From Cylicocyclus nassatus (taxonomy: Eukaryota > Nematoda > Chromadorea > Rhabditida > Strongylidae), in assembly GCA_958299035.1 (NCBI GenBank), contig CATQJL010000326.1:2680232-2744231 (forward strand): a stretch of DNA of 64,000 bases. The letters run 5' to 3'. The position numbers and the translations under genes are program-made. This document shows positions 1-12,589 of this stretch, piece after piece. The notes beneath the pieces are model-generated. The model did not search any database. It was given only the letters and a program-made list of their open reading frames with translations, and was not told where the DNA came from. How positions within the stretch are numbered: the stretch's first letter is position 1; each line of letters starts with the position of its first letter.

Positions 1-1229
1 CTCAGTATACTTTCGTATTATTTACATACTTCTCAGTTGCAATATCCAGTGAAGTTCATCATATAATTCACTTGATCTGACATATTAGACAGTCGTGTGG
101 TTTAGAAATTTCTCTAGAGGTAGGGAAAGAATTCAGAGCTTTTTTTGAGACATTTTCTACTTTCGCTAATCCCGCTTCGTGCTAAAAATATCCCATCCCA
201 TTCTCCTTTTTTGGAATGTATAAGCCAGAGAAGTCGTCATGATTGCTTTAAAGTGACGTGGATGTCTGTTTGTTAACTTTCTTCAGATTTTTTTTTGCAA
301 AATTGTCATGTCGTCAAAGATTGAAGGTAAGATACAACTCTTAGCAACTGAAGTCCTGACATTTTATATCTCCGCTTGATTATAGAGCAGGTGTGCTTCT
401 GTACATATGTTCTCAGCAATAAAAGAAGTTTATTTCCTTTCGTAAGCGCTGCTTGCAGATGCTCAGTGAATCATGTTAATACTGCATGTTATTTCCGTCT
501 CATATTAGGTAGGCTAGAAAATGAATTGCAAAAACAATATTTTATCCCAAAATTTTACGACCAATTTGATTGCATTTGTCTAGCGTGGCACAGATTTGCA
601 AAAGATACTGGTCTTATTTGCCATTTTGTCCTCAAAAAATGATTTAAGATCAGGATCGCTTGCTCACCATTCATCTACAGAAACTTCTTCACAACATCTC
701 CAAAAACTGTCAAATAATAATTTCTCTTTGCCCCCCCCCCCCAATATCAGTAGCTAGGTAACAATTGAAGCAAATCCACTTCGAGTTATGAATTTTACGT
801 GAAAGATCAAAGAGTTTACATATGGTTGGCAAAAAAAGCTTTGCTGTAGTATTTTCTAAAACTCTCATGAAGTACCTATAAAATTCCATCTCCGTTTTTG
901 TAGATTAAGCTGCAAGAAATTGCTGACTGTTCACTCTAATGTAGGTTTTCAACTTATGGCAATTTTTGAAAAATAAAACGCTGATCAAAGACTTCGTTCT
1001 GCCTAGAATCTACTCACTTTGAAATTAGGGCATGAAACCTATATTACTGATATACTGAAACTTGTATAACTTTCAAAATTTATGGTGACCTAATTTCTAG
1101 AATTCGAAATTTGGGTGGCTTTTGATCCTCCGTCTTCAATCTCAGGCACTTGGTCTTGCGAACAAAGCGCACCAACACAGCGCAATTTACTCTTCAAAAT
1201 AAATTCAGAATTATACAAAGCGGAAAATA
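1..1229. other. Non-coding stretch
   Basis: I see no supported gene here. A short ATG at 308 followed by a good splice donor at 327 could be a tiny first exon, but nothing downstream supports it. A C-run lies at about 730-742. Confidence 0.3.
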
Positions 1230-2250
1230 TTAGGTTGTCCCGAAAGTTTTGTCCGTTTTTTCAACCTTTCATAAAAATACGTGGAACAAAAATAGGGAAA
1301 CGCTCTAAGCACTACCCGACGCATCTTTTCCTCCTCTTTCTAACTGTTATAATCTTGTGCAGATTACTCTTCTGCTCACTGAGATAAACGCCGAAATTTC
1401 GAACCCATGGTTTTTACAATGTCCAAGTTTGACAATTTTTCACAATCTTCATTTTCAACTTTTGCAAGAACTTTGATAGCCCCCAGATAGAGTAAGCAAA
1501 GGGCAATACAATGCAATTATTTGGCATATCTAGCTGGCTTTTCAATATTTTTAATGATAATTTTTTCAAAAGTCTTCACTTTTGCGAACTTCTAAAATGC
1601 ACAAACGCCTTGAATACTTACAAATCATCGGATTCTGAAACTTTCAAAAACCGATTACGATTATTCACTATTTTTACGAAGCAAATGAGCGTTTACCGCT
1701 TCGAAATATAAGATTTTACATTTTACGTGTACACGCTGGGGTGGGGTCAAAGTCAAGAATTATGAAAATTTTATCGCCAAGGACCCCGCAAATTGGAGAG
1801 AAAATACACTTACTGGAAAGAGGAGGAAAAGCTGCATCGAATAACACCTTAGTTGTGCGCCGTTTCATGATCTCTGGCTTTTGGCATCAGCAAAAGTGGA
1901 ATTTGATAGCATCAGAAAAATAATTCTAAAAAATTTTCAAGGCTGGTTATAGATGACGCAAAATTGCATTATATTGCCCTTTGTTCGCTCTATCTGTGGG
2001 CTATCAAAGGTCTTCCAAAAGTTGAAAATGAAGATTGCGAAAAATTGTCAAACTTGGACATAGTAAAAACCAAGGGTTCGAAATTTCGGCGTTTATCTCA
2101 GTGAGCAAAAGAGTAATCTGCATATGATTATAACGGTTAGAAAGAGGAGGAAAAGATGCGTCGGGTAGTGCTTAGATCGTTTCCCTATCTTCGTCTTACG
2201 CGTTTCTATGATAGGTTGAAAAAACGGACAAAACTTTCGGAACAACCTAA
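1230..2250. mobile_element. Fold-back mariner-type element with ~290-bp inverted arms
   Basis: The element starts TTAGGTTGTCCCGAAAGTTT and ends with its near-perfect reverse complement, and is flanked by TA on both sides (1228-1229, 2251-2252), as expected of Tc1/mariner insertions. The inverted arms extend about 290 bp inward (1230-1520 against 1961-2250) with only scattered mismatches, leaving a ~440-bp unique centre. I recognise no transposase in the centre; a 60-codon ORF at 1741-1923 matches nothing I know. It is best read as a non-autonomous palindromic element mobilised by a mariner transposase. Confidence 0.85.
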
Positions 2251-2252
2251 TA

Positions 2253-4600
2253 TATTCGTCGAAGACCAACGATTTTTCTAAATACAGTAGGCAGGCAGAA
2301 TCATGTACCTAGAATTAATAAAATGTTTGTGCATATTTAGAAAAGGTTGTTGCTAGGATTCTGCTGCTATTATGATCATATTGATTACATTTATTCTAAC
2401 TTTTCCCACAAATTTTGCTTGTACTGTACTTGCTGCATATATCAATATCAAGTCTATATGATGGTCTGATTTCGAGGCATTCGAGAATTTGCATTCTAAT
2501 CCACATATACGTCGAGCACTTTGCAGCTGATCTACTGATTCACGAAAAAAATCTCGTGTTTATGCGTATTGGATAAGTTTGAACAAATGAATAAGCTCTA
2601 TCATTTGTCAAATTCTTCTCTGCTAAGACATGTAACCCTACTCAAGGGTTAAATGACGCATCATGACTCGTGCACTTGTCGAGTACTAAAGATAAATACA
2701 GTCTTGCACATCCGAGCACGTCTTGCATGTCATCCTTGCGTGATTTCTTCCGCTATTATTAGCCAACTTTCACCTTTGAATGAGAGACTTGTGATTTTCT
2801 GGCCCATTGAACATGCAGCGAGAACCTTGTGCAAACCTTTCCTAAATCAAAATGTAAGAAATCATTTTTTGCACCTTAGCTTTTCCCTAACTTCCGTAAT
2901 CGTTAATATCCGAAAATATCGCTGTCTGTCCGAAAAATCGAAAAATCGCACCCCTCCCCCTTCCCTTCAATAATAGTCTCCAATTCCCTTGGTCTAAATG
3001 AGCCGTAAACTTGTAAATAATTTGGGAAATTTTATTTACAACATTTGAAGCCACATCCCTCTCTGTTTCAAGGCCGGAGTTTGCTAAAAATTCGAGGAAC
3101 ATTTCTATATTCGAGGGGAGGCGGGAATGGTTGCGGCTGACCAGATATTATATTCTTGGAAGCTGTGTCTGAAGCAAGCTTATTCTTTGAAAATTTATGC
3201 TACCCCCCTCTCCTCCCTCTTCACCTTTCAAACATATTTCTGGGACTGTCACTGTTATGCTGTAATGATCCTCATCATAAATAATAGTTATTTTTTTTGG
3301 ATTTTATTAACTGCTTTTACATGACTTCGGAGGGACAGAGATCATTTTGCTAAGTTTCGTAAAAAATACTTCTTTTATACCAAGATTCTGAGGAACTGTA
3401 AGATGCTTTGCAAAAAAAACCGCAGAGTCACATGCAGTTCTCAAGTAGTCAGATTTGCCCTCTCTTCTCCTCCTGTCCCCCCCCCCCCCTCCACTTCCCG
3501 TACTGAATTTTCAATCAGCAGTTCTTTCTTACCTAGCCTTTCCCATGAACAGAATTTTTTAATGTAAATTTTTTTAGAATCATTGTGCGAAGTCATTGTG
3601 CAAACACAGACTACTAAATCTCAGTATAAACTTTCGCAAAGTGCTTCTTTTGCATCGCTAATGCCTTGGTGACTTTGTTTTGACTTTCGAGTTTCAGTTG
3701 AGAAACGAGACGCAAGCTTTGCTATGAGATTTTCTTTTGTCTAGAAAATGACACAGTCATGTGATTCTCTTAGCTGCAGAATGCACTATGTTCTCATATG
3801 GGAATATCAAATTAACTTATTTGACATGCGCAGAACATAATATACTTTGAGAAGTCCAGATCATTGAGATTAATAGAGTTAATCAAGGAGGAGGTCATCC
3901 TTCTGAAGGTGTTCGACACACTATATATTAGTCATATGCATCATGGAAGCTCCCATTGACTGTTTGTGAATTTTCTTTTCAAAACTCTTACTCAAAAGCT
4001 GATTTCGATATCAACAGAAGTTTTGAGATTCGTATCTTTCCTCCTTGAATTTCTTTCGCTTACGCTTTTCTTCAGGCGCATCGTAAATTTCTGGGTTATA
4101 TTATTGGCAGACTGCTGTCCCTTGAAATATTAAGATTTTTACCAAAGTTTTTTTAGATCCACAAAAATTATTTCTAGGCTTTCCATATAAATTCATACAT
4201 GTTTTACGTAGAAAAAAGTATTTGATTTTCCGGATTAATACTTTTTTACCTCTCCTTTTTGAGAGCTAGAGGCATCAGACAGTGCCATAGGTGGAAAAAC
4301 AGTGCCAAAAAAACATTTTTCCCAACAATTCATAAAGGAGAAAAAGCTCAAAGAAAGAAAGGGGGAGAAAAATATAGATAGAGGAGAAAACTTGGTTCTA
4401 CAACAATCGTAAACATGTTGTTTATGTAGGCAACAGTCAAAAAAAGCATTGTTAGAAATTTCAAATCTAAAGTCTCTAGCACTTCCAGCACATTTTACAG
4501 TTAAGCGTCTTACAGCTTGCACGACGATTTAAGTGATTTTAGTCCCAAACAAACTTTGATTTTGTTGTCTGCAGTTTTATAAAAAAAATCGTTTTAATTA
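2253..4600. other. Non-coding stretch
   Basis: No recognisable gene. Short open frames at 2653-2973 (+) and 2887-3102 (-) show no homology I can name, and no splice structure joins them. A C-rich run lies at 3475-3495. Confidence 0.3.
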
Positions 4601-4601
4601 C

Positions 4602-6175
4602 TATATGCATGACATTATCTTTCCCAAGAGAACTTGGATCCATATTTGCTCTTGCAGGCTTTCCTAGCAATCTGCACAAGGTGGAAGCCATAATTGAAGC
4701 CATCTTAAGCGAAGATTTACAACGAATCATATGAATCTTCTAAGTCTACTTGCCCATTTTTTCTTACGAGACACATAAAACAAGGCGTAGCATTGTGATT
4801 TGTTGCTCAAATATAGGCTCCCATAACCTGACTTATACTTTCCTTTCGCTCCTGAAACTCACAATCTATAACCAGGAACTGAATGTTTTCTCTTATTTGC
4901 AAAAGAAGAGATCATTCCGAGCTTAGTATGCGCATCCGAGATTTCTTCTGATGTTCAGGCAACAAAAGCGAAGTCTCTTAGTTATTCCTTTCTTTGTTTG
5001 AAACGAACCTCACTAGGATAATGCACTCCAGAACGAATAGAACGCATCAGTATGTGAGCATCTTCAGAGTTGATTCACTGTTTATTTGTTCAGTTGTAGT
5101 CAATCTCCCGACGTAGTAATGACAATGATGTAATTACTTGCAATCATGCATCTTGGCTGTTGTCGCCTACTTTTTGTTCTCTCACAAGTATAGATTTTTT
5201 TTTAGTTTCTAGTCTAGTCTGCGCAGTTTCTGTGCATTTGTAGTGCTTAATTTACTTACTAGTAAGAAGCTCGAGAAAATTCTCACCATTAAGCCAAGAG
5301 AGGCTTCACAAGCCTTTGCACGGCTTTGAAGCTCATTTCGCTTTGCAGTTCAGCGCTAGTAGCGAAGCAGACTAAATATGATTTATTGTGCAACTGCACA
5401 CTGTACTTGTTCGTGAAAGTAGCAGCAAAATTTTGAAAGTGGTCTGCGATCCTATATTTGAGTTATAAAATAGTGTTGGTGACTTGTTTTCACATGTAAA
5501 TGTTAGAGACAAATTTTATAATTTGCACTTGAAATTAAGTATATGAGAAGAAGCTTGGCTCCCATCACGCTTCCTTTTTATAGTTTTGAGATTATAATTT
5601 CGATGAACTTGTCGAAAGCAACTTTGAAAAATTTGGAAGGTCGTAAGTAACGCCCCTTTATTCAAAAATGGGTGATTTCGCTTCCCCCCCCCCCTACACC
5701 TCTCAAAAAATACACTTCGAGATGAATTTATACTTGAGAAATGATTATAACCACAATCGTTCCACTGACAGTTGCTGTTTCGATTGCGCATGTTTATGAT
5801 GTGCAATTGCACACATAGAACCGTCCATATGAATTAGACTATATGTATCGCTTTTGTGTTTTTTGGCGTCTAATTGCGTTGAGGATTCTTTGAAATGACG
5901 AAGAATATTTTAACAATGGATAATAGCACTCAGCTCAGCTTGTTGTTCATCATCAATATTCATTCATTTCCATAATTTTTCGGGATGAACACTAGAACTC
6001 TGTAGATGAGAGTCTATCCAAGTGGAAAAGCATTCATGACAAACAGGAACCTTACGTCTGCCTGATCAGTATGCGAAGCATCGTTTAACTGCTCATCACT
6101 GCTCGCTGAGCTGTTATCCGCTTGGTTCGCCTTGTTTGAGTGGGAAATCGCAGAGATTCCGTGAGTTTGTCTCAT
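4602..6175 (-). CDS. Candidate two-exon minus-strand coding segment, unidentified
   Basis: Two coding-like exons can be joined in phase. The first is 6175 to 6056, 40 codons from an ATG just outside the small element at 6187-6341, rich in Ser, Asn, Asp and Gln (for example NSSASSDEQLNDASHTDQAD), and followed by a consensus donor GTAAGG. The second is 4703 to 4602, 34 codons, preceded by a weak AAG acceptor and followed by GTAATT. Both boundaries are phase 0. I recognise no domain. The 1.35-kb intron and the weak acceptor keep confidence low; the two exons could belong to different genes or be chance open frames. Confidence 0.22.
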
Positions 6176-6186
6176 CGTTTTAACTA

Positions 6187-6341
6187 CCCTTTGATTCAAC
6201 TGTATTGGCGGCTGGAAGGCGGGGATTCGTGACATGGTTATGGCTAAAGAATGATCAGAGAGCACGTTTGCGAGAGAGGCGCAGGTTGCGTCGCAGGTGC
6301 GAGCGGTGCCTTCCAGCCGCCAATCTCGTTGAATCAAAGGG
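6187..6341. mobile_element. Small TA-flanked MITE, family A copy 1
   Basis: The element begins CCCTTTGATTCAAC and ends GTTGAATCAAAGGG, with TA on each side (6185-6186, 6342-6343). The outer arms continue inward with the GGCGGCTGGAAGG motif and its complement. At 155 bp it has no coding capacity. Two longer relatives lie at 49706-49871 and 62797-62971. Confidence 0.88.
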
Positions 6342-7462
6342 TACTTCTTGTGTTGTAGCAAATGAAAGCCTGAATTTTGCATTCGAACCCTATTACCAGC
6401 TTTCTCAATTTTCCTGCACTTCATTCGTTAGCCAGTCTCGCATCAAGTGTAGTCCTCCCCCAACTTGTCGAATTCGTCATTTCAGCACTTGCCACTTCCT
6501 GAGAACCCCTCCTTCGGAGGACTTAGCTCTAAAAGATGTAATTTTTCTCAGCGAGTGATTATGAACGAGGAAATCCGTGTTGGCATTGTTAGCAGATTAT
6601 TTCACCTGCTAATGACAGGTTAAAAGAACGAAACTCCCGCAACAAGGCAAAGTCATGCAAAACTTTTTTATCTGTGACATGTTCTGGATTCTGTGTGGGT
6701 CATATTAGTGACCAGAAATTCGGCCATACTATTCCATTAATGTAATTTGTGCGATTTTTGATATTTTGTGATTTCCGTATTCCGTGCAACTGAAATTTTC
6801 GTCGTACCTGAAGAGCAGAAACTATCGCCCTCACAACAATGAGCTGCTATTTGAGACGCACCCCAACTTTTTGCTCATCCTAACAGTCACAGCCATCAGT
6901 ACTCAAATAGATTGAGTGGCAAGTTAAGTAAATAGCGGCTAGCGCTTATTTAGCATATTTCACAAGCATTCTGAAGGTGGAAGTTTCCGCGCTCTATGAA
7001 TAAAGGAAGTCACATAAATCGAGGAAATCACAGGAAAACAGGTATCCTTGCGGATCACAGAGCTCACATAAATAGCATCGTTGATATCTACGATATTATT
7101 CAAAGACAGTGTCTAATTAATCCGGGTACCTGGCTTGAGTGGAAACTGACTGGGAGGTCTCAGCTCATTCTGGCAAAACGCCACTCTTATGAGTCATTCC
7201 TTGCCCAGAAATTTGACTCTAAACTCTCACCCGACACCACACTCGAGATATAGTCTGCTTATGAAGAGTACGGTAGTGGGCAAGAACCTAGAGTTGAACT
7301 TCTCGGCCAAGAATGAATCATATTATCTACCGGTTGAGCATTAGCCTGTGCACATGTACGACCAAAGGGTAGCTCTTGTAATTTCTTGGACAACTATAAA
7401 CGCATAGTTTTGTTGGTATAACTCCCCCTGTATCTGCTAAAAATAATTGTGTTTCTCTCGGC

Positions 7463-10400
7463 TCAAGAGTATCGTTCAACGACGTGCTTGACAAATAGAA
7501 ATATTCCTGTGAATTGCCAACAGTCGGCAGCTATTTGACTTCGGAGCAGCTCTTGTGCGGATTTCGGATCTGCCCACACTTTCCGAGCTAACTCTGACGA
7601 ATTGTCAGAGCTATTGCCTAGATGTTCACTTTCAGCACTTCTCTCACAATGACTCAATCAGTCTGCAGCAATTTGTATCTCAACGCCCACCTCGTACGCG
7701 GTTATCCGAACTTTGATAGCTTGAGAAAACAGGAACTAGTCGTGACTGCTGATGTTTTCTCAGTGTGTCCATTCAATTCCACAGCCTCTTTCAAATTAGC
7801 CACAGAGAGTAATTTTCGGATAATGGCGCTAAAGGCCGTAAAAAAACTTTCAGATTCAGTGGCTGCAAACGGCAAATATTCGGGAGAAAAATGCTGGTAG
7901 CTTCGTGCCAGATTCACTGCTAGTTTGTTCATTCCGTTAATGGAGTTCCTCTCGTATACTCTGTAATGGCGCTGTGCATCATTATGATACTCTGAGTAAT
8001 CTGCTATTCAGAAGTGGCAGGTCTAGGTCTAGGCTCTGACAAGGACTTTCTACTTCCAGAGGTATAAAAGTGTCGTTAAGTAATCAAAAGTTCGTTTAGA
8101 GTTACTATCTTGGTCCACAGTATGAAGGTGGGCAGAAATGTCCAGTTCTCGCACAAAAGCTCTCGCCTATATTTTTTCCAATTTTTTTTGTCCGTATAGC
8201 TCAATGAATGTAGATTATATAATTAAACATTGGAGAACAAATCTTGCATCCTATCTAACATTTTTTCTTCTCCGAGAAAATCATGAAAAACTTCGAAGAA
8301 AACATAAAGACTGCACGTCATACGTCTCCGTCTCAAGTACTAGAAAAAATGATTTTGTTTTGATACTTCGTTTGACGTGCGTGTGACAAAACTTCTTCTC
8401 TTTGCATGTAATTGCATTCTGCAGGGGACTTTAAATGATTTAGAGAAAAAGCTCAAATGCAACATTTCTAACTTAACTGAGATTTGAAATAAGGCTTTGC
8501 AAAGAAAATTGTATCATGAAACCAAACATAGCTGAAGACATGCAGGCCTTTCCCTTTTCTTTACATTTCATTAGTCATATGTATGAAAAAAATATCTATT
8601 TTCATTGCGAAACCCAGCTCTGATGAGCAAGCTGTCTGAAGCCAAATACAAAAATCCTTTTCTAAATTCAGCTATCGTCATTGAGTCTTTAAGGCTTTGA
8701 AGAGCATATTTTAAGTCTTCTAAAAAACGATTTCGTTTTCGCATGCAAATACAGTACTCTATAACGATTGTACAGTTGAAAATGAAAAACCAGCTAAGAT
8801 TTCTTCGTCGAGGGGCAGTTTCACACCTTTATTACCAGTTATCGTTACTCAAAATTTTCCAAGAGTAATAATTTGAAGCTATGTCCTTACATATCTCGCC
8901 TTCTAGAATTTCACTTTGTAATTCTGTGTTTTCATACTGTGTTGAGTACACTGGATGTATAGAATTTTTGGCATTGTTAACTCTCAGGACAAATATGTTT
9001 TCTTACATCCCAGAATGCCGCTCAATCACGTGTTTATTCCGGAAATCTCATTCTTCAGTATCTAAAGTTTTCAACCATTCCATTAGAATGAGCACAATGT
9101 ACTATTTACTGAGCCTTAGTTCAAAAGTCTAGAAGTCGAGATTAAACAACGCTGAACAACTTGTATAAATAGATTTTTCACAATGCTCTCATTAAGCTGG
9201 TCTGATTCATTCTTCACTCACTTTATTTAAACCTACTTCCTGCTTGAATAGCCAAAGAAGTGATAAAGTTTTGACCACGTGTCAGAAAAGTCCCTTTTTC
9301 TAGTTGAACGCCCTCTCCTAAAGTATTTGTAATTTAGAAAAGTGCAGCTATCGGATCTTTTGCCTACGTTAATTCCATCTCATCTTCGCCTAAATCTCAA
9401 GATAAAACCAAGTTGACATGACTAAATAAGATGATCTAGTAGGGGATATCCCGCAAAAAAAACACAGGAACACCCTCAAAACTTCCTCCATCTAGGTAGT
9501 CAAATATAAATAGCCTTTTTGGAATTGTTCCACATGGATTTTCTCCAACACATTCATTCTGACTACTTTTTCTGTCTAAAACCTATCTCGAAATATTTTT
9601 TGTCGCATGAGTAACTTCTTTTAGGGATATATTATTCTGTCGAAATCGTTTCTACTGCGATACGTTCTCTTCTCCTTTACATAATAATTTAGCCATTAAC
9701 AAGTGCTGGCTCGAATTTTAGTGAATCATTAACTATAATCATGGCTGAGTATGGGATTGAGGTACATCCCACTCCGCCCCCAGGATCATTTTTCATTCCG
9801 TACCGATCCGCCCCCAACAGGATAGGACAATCCCAGCATCATTTACTTCCTGTCTAGTGCAAATTTTCAGTGCAAGATTTGCATGAACTACTTCCCATCG
9901 AATCAAGATTTATTTGAGCTGAGTAGTTCCGGTAGAATAGGTTTGTGGCTTAAGAGGATAAATATGAGTTACGACAAGCACATATCCTTTTGTGAACTTG
10001 AAATGTAAGTTAAGTTTTCTAAGAAGCTCAAGAATTTTTTGCAGTATGTTGCAATGTCGTTTCCTTTGAAAACTTGCTAAGCCCAACTTTCTCTTACTAT
10101 TTATATGTCCTAAGGACGACATTGCGAACAAACTAAGTTAACTCTCCCACGTACTTCTGCCCAATTCAGATTATCGGTGCAGCCTCCTTGCACAAGCAAA
10201 TCTATTTTCATAAGTCAACGTTTCTGACATACAAGCACCCCATACATTCTTTTACCTTCCTTATTTTTCCTGGAGAGGTTATTCACAGCTTCAATTCTAC
10301 TTCTGCTCATCACGCTTTTGTCTATTCTATTTTTCGAACCGAAAATGTAGTCATGTCGGATGTCCTATGTGCAAAAAAAGTTTCAAAAAAGTTATAGGGT

Positions 10401-12257
10401 CATAAGAGATGTCGTAGCAAATGGCAAGCAACGAAACGACTACCGAATGGGCGGTCGAGGACTCGCAACAACTTCTGCACCATGTAAGTGGTCGTTCTCA
10501 TGAAAGAGATTTTTGTTTACACTATAAACACGTCAAGAGTAAAGATCAAGTACTCGATTTGTAGTATGATACTATTTCTAGCTAAGATTCTCGCACAGGG
10601 TTCAGGGATTGTGAGATTAAGACGTCATCATAGTTGCTTGCATCACGAGGAAGTTAAATTAAAGATTTTATAGAATTCTGCGTATTTCTGCGGGGGTATA
10701 GGTTTCAAAACATATCGCCACTTGTCAAGAAAAAAGTGAAATATTTTCTTATGAAAAACGTGTTTTTGCGTTGCTGACAACGTTTGTGCGTGAATAATGG
10801 CCAGAAATTTGATGCGCCCTTTAGTCACTTTTTCTACGCGTAATTGTTGTTACCACCGCAGATACGCTATAACAGCCACATCCATGGCACCAGGAAATCT
10901 ACAAGATATGGAGAAACAAGTAAATGCTTTGTTGTATATTTAATTACCTAAAAATTTTGCATTTGTTTTTTTTGCCTTCTATATAATATCTGGTAGTATA
11001 GTTATTGCGGCGTATATAGCGTCTTGCGGTGGTAAGAACATTTGCGCGTGAAAAATTGGCCAAAGAGTGCTTATCTCAAAGTTTCAAAGTTCTGCGCCCC
11101 ATGCTCATTATTTACTCCCAAACATTGCTAGCAATGCAAGAACAGTTTGACATATAATAAACTATATACTTGGCGGTATTTAGTGAAAGATAAGCTCGCT
11201 CTTCTTTCAATGGAACTAATCCCTCATGTAAAAGATTTCTGCAAAAACTTTAAGCATACCATTTTTAATCAGATTAAGAACAGTGGATGAGAATCACTTT
11301 CATTCGTAGGCCTTTATGCAAAGAACTTTTGAGAGCGCTACTTTTTATACTACCTAAATTCTTATTGTTCTGCATTTTCGCGTCATATTTATATCGTGCA
11401 ACACCTTCTATGCTGACGTACTTTGACAAATTTGGGGCATTAATTTTCAGCCGAACGCCGTACAACACCCACTTCATCAATTCGTCACATGTGAACACGA
11501 GCACCCCCTGCTTTTCGAGCAAAAGAGTGGCAAATTGAGACTGGGGAAACGATACGCACCGTAGTTGTGATTAGATTCCATGTTTCTTCTAAATAATTCA
11601 TTTTGTTACAGTAAAGGGTGGAAGCAATCAAAAATAGGATTGTTAGCTAGTATGGGAGCTCGTCTCGTTTTTGCACAGAATTGTTATAAAAAAACGATTT
11701 TGCCTTTAAGCTAAACTCGCAAGAATTAGCCTCGATGTGAATTTTATTGCCCGATCAGATCATCTTTGAGTTAAATACATATCCGCTAACTCCGCTAACA
11801 ATTCTAATTGATAATTTCTGAGACATTCCTGGAATGCTTGGAAGGCATTTACATCTTACTTTCTTCTTTCTCAGAAACTATGATATTCAGCATACTTTTG
11901 TAAAGATGATGTTAGAGCATAGTTTCTTTCACTTTTAATCTAATGACGAAATATGAACGGAAGCATGGGGAACAAAAAATGTCACGAGTTACGAGCTCTC
12001 AGACATGCATTTGTAGCTCCCATTTCCTAAAGATTCTTGTATGATATAGAAGCTTCCTTATAATCTGATGCGATTTACATTACACCAAAGAGCATGCTGT
12101 CATGTAAATTGAATTTTTGAGCTAAAAATGAAGGCCTAACAAGGTAAATCTCTGGCATCATTCCAGATATTTTGTGTCTTCTGGCAGAAGCAGCGTAGTT
12201 TGTGTCTGTAAAATTGTTGTCGGGCTCGACTTGAGTTTCGATGTCGCAAGCTTTAAT
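7463..12257 (-). CDS. Unidentified multi-exon gene, 3' part
   Basis: Five minus-strand exons fit together without a phase conflict: 12257-12141 (39 codons; acceptor TTTTCAG, donor GTTAGG), 11540-11405 (acceptor CCCCAG, donor GTGTTG, phase 1), 7916-7804 (acceptor TAGCAG), 7748-7691 after a 55-bp intron, and 7617-7463 ending in TGA. Exons 1-2 read very much like coding sequence (for example the run CDIETQVEPDNNFTDTNYAA, then FTCDELMKWVLYGVRLKIN). The last exon reads NSSDNSSELARKVWADPKSA and onward to the stop. I recognise no family, catalytic motif, signal peptide or membrane segment. The 5' end is missing; further exons probably lie right of 12257. The intron 7917-11404 is large. An alternative reading lets exon 3 run on to a TAA at 7702-7704. 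That a gene exists seems likelier than not; the exact structure is inferred by eye. Confidence 0.5.
9745..9840. repeat. Short imperfect palindrome, GC-rich
   Basis: TGGGATTG near the left end recurs as its complement near the right end (CAATCCCAGC), with two CCGCCCCCA-type blocks between. It may be a tiny MITE. It stands out in base composition from its AT-rich surroundings. Confidence 0.3.
10421..10919 (+). CDS. Candidate 5' exons of the downstream receptor gene
   Basis: The exon 10421-10483 starts with ATG and encodes 21 residues beginning MASNETTTEWAVEDSQQLLH, followed by a perfect donor GTAAGT. It contains an N-glycosylation sequon (NET), as extracellular N-termini of class A receptors often do. 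A second piece, 10876-10919, would join in phase and lead to the receptor's first transmembrane exon through an alternative acceptor at 14314. Against this, the second piece lies in an inverted repeat (10780-11100), and two good minus-strand exons (11405-11540, 12141-12257) would sit inside the resulting 3.4-kb intron. Treat as a proposal for the missing N-terminus only. Confidence 0.28.
10780..11100. repeat. Imperfect inverted repeat
   Basis: The sequence around 10847-10876 (TTACCACCGCAGATACGCTATA) recurs in reverse complement around 11003-11035, with flanking similarity from the GCGTGAA...TGGCC segments. It looks like a degraded palindromic element; no TA-bounded ends were settled. Confidence 0.45.
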
Positions 12258-12589
12258 CTGAAAATTCTTGAGATCACTGCTCTTGTCTCAAAAATACAAA
12301 CAAATTTGAATGCCAGAGGTATAGGTAATAAAATCATACCTGAAAAATTTTTTGACATAGTGATGATTGAATTTCTCTGCTACGAACTACGAAAACATTA
12401 GTTGAGTCTCATAGCGATCTGTCAGAAGTTGGCGATAAACAATACTGAAAGCTAAATTCTGTTTTTTCGCAATCTTGCTTGCAGTCAAATTCTTGCAAAT
12501 TTAAGGAGAGCAAAATTTTCCTAATTTTTAAACAAGAACGGATCGCATTGTTTTTGTTGGAAAATCTTATCGTGACAAAATCGTCGACA

